Assembly: GCF_051020975.1 (NCBI RefSeq)
Contig: NC_135043.1
Location: forward strand, 9,424,001 to 9,488,000
Source of the DNA: Osmia lignaria lignaria
Lineage: Eukaryota > Arthropoda > Insecta > Hymenoptera > Megachilidae
DNA: 64,000 nucleotides
Direction: 5' to 3'
Shown here: in pieces, positions 60,791 to 64,000 of the stretch
Position numbering within the stretch: the first letter of the stretch is position 1
How the letters are laid out: each line of letters begins with the position of its first letter
Program-made: the position numbers and the translations under genes
Notes under the pieces: generated by a model
What the model saw: only the letters and a program-made list of their open reading frames with translations
Databases searched by the model: none
What the model was told of the DNA's origin: nothing

Positions 60791-62839
60791 ACGCAATTAG
60801 TTACTTTCGAACAGTCGTCGTGTTTGCGATGAGAAAGTTTTTTGGTAAAATTGCCGGAAAGGTAGAGGAGGGGTCGATGTCGTAAAATTTCACGGTGGTG
60901 CACGCCATATCCCTGATATTCCCGATTCCGAAAGTCCCAACGCGGCTTCGATCCCCGCGGGGCTTTCAAGCTTGACAACGCTCTTACTTTTTCGCGTATC
61001 TATCGACGTCGCGTTCGACGAGAATTTTTCTCTGTACAACCCCTTTCCCCTCGGAAACGATACAAATTTTTGCAAGCACAGTCGAGAGATTCGCGTCAAT
61101 GAACAGATAAATCTCTTTCGAGCCAGGTTGCAGCCACGCAACGAGTGAGAATTTACGAGCGTGACGATTCAAAGACGTTGCTGCTTGAAATTTTGATGAG
61201 ATTCCGTCCAACCTTGTTACCTGGTACTAGTTACAGAATCTTAAACGAGATTCAGGAGTAAGCGTGGACTGAGAAAAGAAGGATTTTTTTAGAAAATAAT
61301 AGACGCGATGGAGATATTTAAATATTTTTTATTGTAAATTATTTTACACTAATCAGTGAATATAAATACAAAATAAATAATATCCTTCGTAAATATTTCA
61401 TGCCTCGCATTTCCGTGTTCATCCAATTATATAGATGTATAGTGTTAATATTCATTATTTCATTCGGGTTCGTGATTCAATATTAACTCGTCATTATGAA
61501 TTAGTTACCAATATGAAAATTATGTATGGAGAACGTTTCGGTTCAATAATCCAATCGACTGATCCTATTTCTCCGCATTAATTTTACGTGAGCAGTTAAT
61601 TTATTTAAATCAGAATTAAAATTATATTAACTTCTGTAAGCAGCTCAGATAATTAATCTTGGCATTGATTTTTATAAAAGTTTAATAAATAATTACATAC
61701 AATCTGTCAATAAAAATGTTAAAATCAATTAACGTAGATTTAAAAATACTTTATATATTCCTAGGTGATAGAAACTTGGATGAATTGGAAACTTTAAGTA
61801 TTATATCTGTAAGAAACAGCTGTAAAATATTTTTAATATTTCCACAGGTATTTCTTTTTATATTGAAAACACTTTTGTTTAAAAATATTCTTTCCTATCT
61901 TCGAAAACATAGAAGTTATTATACATAGATAGCTTGTTGAGGTACTTCCAGTACAACAACGAACAACCGACTCTGTTTATGCAACTTTTCATACCGCTCT
62001 GTGCAGTAACAAATACGGCTCCTCAGCTGTAAAAACGTATCGTAAAAATCCGAGCATCGTACCGAGAACAATATCGCGATGTTTCCGGTTTGAACGTAAC
62101 ATCGTTGATGCAAAATTCGTTCCAGGCCTTTGTTGGAAGCTGCTTCCGTTTCATGGTCACTAATACGGACTGCAGTTAGTAGAAATTCCTCCTTTGTTAA
62201 CCCTCGGATAGTGTAGAAACTTTGCCGAACCAATGTATTATTTACAGTTGAAATTTCATTTTTCTTTCAAATTAAAATTGTTTATCATCTATAGGAGATT
62301 TCAATTCCTTTCTTATTCTATGAGTAAATAAAAATAATATGAAAATAAAATACATTAGGCTCTCATTATATTGGCGCAGTCCAAACTCTCATTTGTAGAG
62401 GAAATATTAGTACAATTCTATTAAGTTATCAAATTAATTTTATCTTAGATTTTAAACCTTATACAAAGGGATTCGTAAATAAGTTTGGGATAGCTTAATT
62501 GGCTAACATTATATAGGAAGTTCTGGTTTTAAATCGTGGCAGAGCAATCCGAGCAATCAATTCTTCTTTCCTTTCCAGTAATATTTCACTCATTGTGAAT
62601 TCTTGCGCGCTAGATTTACGAACTCGGAAATCCTGAAACGGCTTCGATTGCAGCTGTTTTTCAATGTTCATGCCCTCTCCTATAGATCTATCCATTGACA
62701 TTTCCAAAAGAAAGTCCAATAAATTGCCAAGTCAGTCAAAAGTGTTTAAATGGCTACACCAATTTCTAATAAATTCGTAACTTCATAAACGGACTGCTAA
62801 TGCACATATAAGTTTATGTAATATATTAATTATAGCTAG
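60791..62839. other. Non-coding or uncertain stretch with protein-like minus-strand frames
   Basis: Minus-strand frames at 62719-62495 (74 codons), 62233-61919 (104 codons) and 61211-60984 (75 codons) have mixed, protein-like composition with many E, K, R and Q residues, unlike most frames in the window. None starts at a convincing ATG or matches a family I know, and no consistent splice donors join them. Frames of this length are expected by chance in a window this long, so I do not call them genes. Confidence 0.3.
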
Positions 62840-63155
62840 TTGCTTTTGATATCAAAAGCAAATGGCGTCAGGAGTGGGGGCTCCAGACGCCATTGCATGC
62901 AGTCTAAGAAGAGGCCGACACAGGGTGCGACCCCCGGTGTCGGCCACATGCATGGTACTCTAAATTGGCACCTATGTGCCAAGCGCGGGGGGCTCCGGTA
63001 TAACATATAAGGTCCCGGAGCACTCCTTTAGCGCCAATGTTGGTCGCCGTGGGGTTTTAGTCAGTAGGAATCTGACACTCCCCCGCCGCCCTCCCCCAGG
63101 GGACGGTGGGGGGTCTTATGCAAGATTTCCCCACGTTAAAAAAAAAAAAAAAAAA
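62840..63155 (+). mobile_element. Hairpin-rich 3' end of a retroelement with A18 tail
   Basis: A GC-rich segment with a sharp left edge ends in an 18-A run (63138-63155). It contains a chain of inverted repeats. A perfect 22-base palindrome (62840-62861, half-site TTGCTTTTGAT) comes first. It is followed by AATGGCGTC/GACGCCATT (62861-62869, 62886-62894), GGCCGACAC/GTGTCGGCC (62913-62921, 62937-62945), TTGGCAC/GTGCCAA (62965-62971, 62976-62982) and GCTCCGG/CCGGAGC (62992-62998, 63015-63021). Then come GCGCCAA/TTGGTCGC around TG, GTCAG/CTGAC (63060-63076), and CCCCCGCCG/CGGTGGGGG (63080-63088, 63104-63112). The A tail fits a 5'-truncated non-LTR retrotransposon or a SINE; the words GGGGTTTTAGTCAGTAGGAA recall 3' ends of insect non-LTR elements, from memory only. 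No target duplication is seen. Confidence 0.6.
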
Positions 63156-63575
63156 TATCCCTGCATTCCTTACATCCCTACATCCCTTACATCTCAGCAT
63201 TCCTTACATCTATCCTTTCTTTATATCCCTGCATTCCTTACACCACAGCATCCCTTTCGCCCATGCATCCTTTACATCTCCGCATTCCTTACATCTCTCC
63301 TTTCTTTATATCCCTGCATTCCTTACATCCCTGCATCATTTACATCCCTATATTCCCCCTCCATTCCTTACATCCCTGCATCATCTACATCCCTATATTC
63401 CCCCTACATTCCTTACATCCCTCCATCCTTTACATCTGTCCATTCCTTACATCTCTCCTTTCTTTATATCACTGCATCCCTTACACCTCAGCATCCCCCA
63501 CATCCTTCTATGCCCTACACCTTTGCATCCCTTACATCTCTGCATCCCGTACATCCCTGCATCCCTTATGCACCT
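63156..63575 (+). repeat. 17-bp minisatellite (CATTCCTTACATCCCTG-type)
   Basis: About 24 units of 17 bp follow the A tail, with core CATYCCTTACATCYCTG. Two shortened units (TATTCCCC) break the register. A CTTTCTTTATATC variant unit recurs three times, so blocks of several units have been duplicated. Because the period is not a multiple of three and the units contain no stop, all three plus-strand frames stay open and encode similar 17-residue repeats; these frames are artefacts of the repeat. Confidence 0.85.
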
Positions 63576-63599
63576 TACCAGAGATTTTAAAATCGTGAT

Positions 63600-64000
63600 A
63601 AATTTAGTTCCAATTTTCACTGCCAGATGGCGCTGATTCGACGTTGAAATTTTAGTTCACATTTTTGCCGCTAGAGGGCCAAAATTGCTACTTGATTTAG
63701 TTCCTTTTTCTGAAACCAGATGGCGCTGATTCGAGGTCGAGATTTTAGTTCACATTTTTCCCGCTAGAGGGCCAAAATTACTACTTGATTTAGTTCCTTT
63801 TTTCGAAACCAGATGGCGCTGATTCGACATCGAGATTTTAGTTCACATTTTTCCCGCTAGAGGGCCAAAATTGCTACTTGATTTAGTTCCTTTTTCTGAA
63901 ACCAGGTGGCGCTGATTCGACATCGAGATTTTAGTTCACATTTTTCCCGCTAGATGGCCAAAATTACGGCAAGCTTTAGTTCCTTTGCTTGAAACCAGAT
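63600..64000 (+). repeat. 93-bp satellite with two CTCF-like words per unit, runs off the window
   Basis: AGATGGCGCT (AGGTGGCGCT in the fourth unit) occurs at 63625, 63718, 63811 and 63904, and a fifth AGAT begins at 63997, an exact 93-base period. The intervening unit is well conserved (TTTAGTTCACATTTTT, CCGCTAGAGGGCCAAAAT, TTGATTTAGTTCCTTTT). The words CCAGATGGCGCT and CCGCTAGAGGGC each resemble the AGRKGGCRSY core of CTCF sites, lie on the same strand and are about half a unit apart. The array may be a satellite, or tandem subrepeats of a transposon; its right end is not in the window. Confidence 0.85.

Noticed and set aside
62976..63636. Three overlapping plus-strand frames of 204, 176 and 111 codons
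   Set aside because: They are produced by the stop-free 17-bp minisatellite; all three encode the same type of repeat in shifted register.
58917..64000. CRISPR array
   Set aside because: The repeats are palindromic duplications, a minisatellite and a 93-bp satellite with no unique spacers, and the genome is eukaryotic in character.
1..64000. Telomeric TTAGG arrays, rRNA genes and transposase or reverse-transcriptase frames
   Set aside because: I looked for tandem TTAGG, rRNA-like stretches and catalytic-motif-bearing frames and found none.

Overview
The window reads as a gene-poor stretch of an arthropod nuclear genome. An insect, perhaps a hymenopteran, is my best guess. The sequence is AT-rich overall, with blocks of higher GC and many CpG-containing words such as TCGA and CGTCG. 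It has no operon-like packing of genes and no rRNA genes or CRISPR arrays. It does have poly(A)-tailed insertions, minisatellites and families of short degenerate dispersed repeats. The taxonomic call is inference; nothing here names a species. Almost all open frames are 60-120 codons long, match no family I know, and look like chance frames in GC-rich, purine-rich or tandem-repeat DNA.

Only one stretch looks convincingly protein-coding. It is a minus-strand exon at about 57.53-57.82 kb whose 93 residues end in a stop and resemble helix 2, loop 2 and helix 3 of an H2B-like histone fold. No in-frame ATG precedes it, so any start lies in an upstream exon (higher coordinates) that I could not find. 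A cluster of protein-like minus-strand frames at 61.0-62.7 kb is noted but not called.

The rest is non-coding, with repeats by region. From 1 to about 17 kb there are copies of a GAATTAAG...GGGCCC repeat (family D), an inverted pair of a ~110-bp repeat (family A), and a 9-10-bp GAATTTT-type minisatellite. From 17 to 28 kb there are further family A copies, a GGCGGACCATGGAGA repeat (family B), a GC-rich repeat (family C), three related local copies (family E), a ~102-bp TIR element of MITE type at 23.94-24.04 kb, and a hAT-like terminal motif at 25.64 kb. From 28 to 55 kb more of the same families lie among purine- and pyrimidine-rich tracts.

The last 6 kb is the most structured part. At 58.9-59.6 kb three tandemly arranged copies carry a tRNA-like core. 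Two of them are long palindromes with 50-bp arms, flanked by A and T tracts and outer arms; the third is a one-armed variant. At 62.84-63.16 kb a chain of at least seven strong hairpins ends in an 18-A tail and looks like the 3' end of a retroelement. It is followed by a 17-bp minisatellite (63.16-63.57 kb). The window closes with a 93-bp satellite (63.60 kb to the edge) that carries two CTCF-like words per unit.
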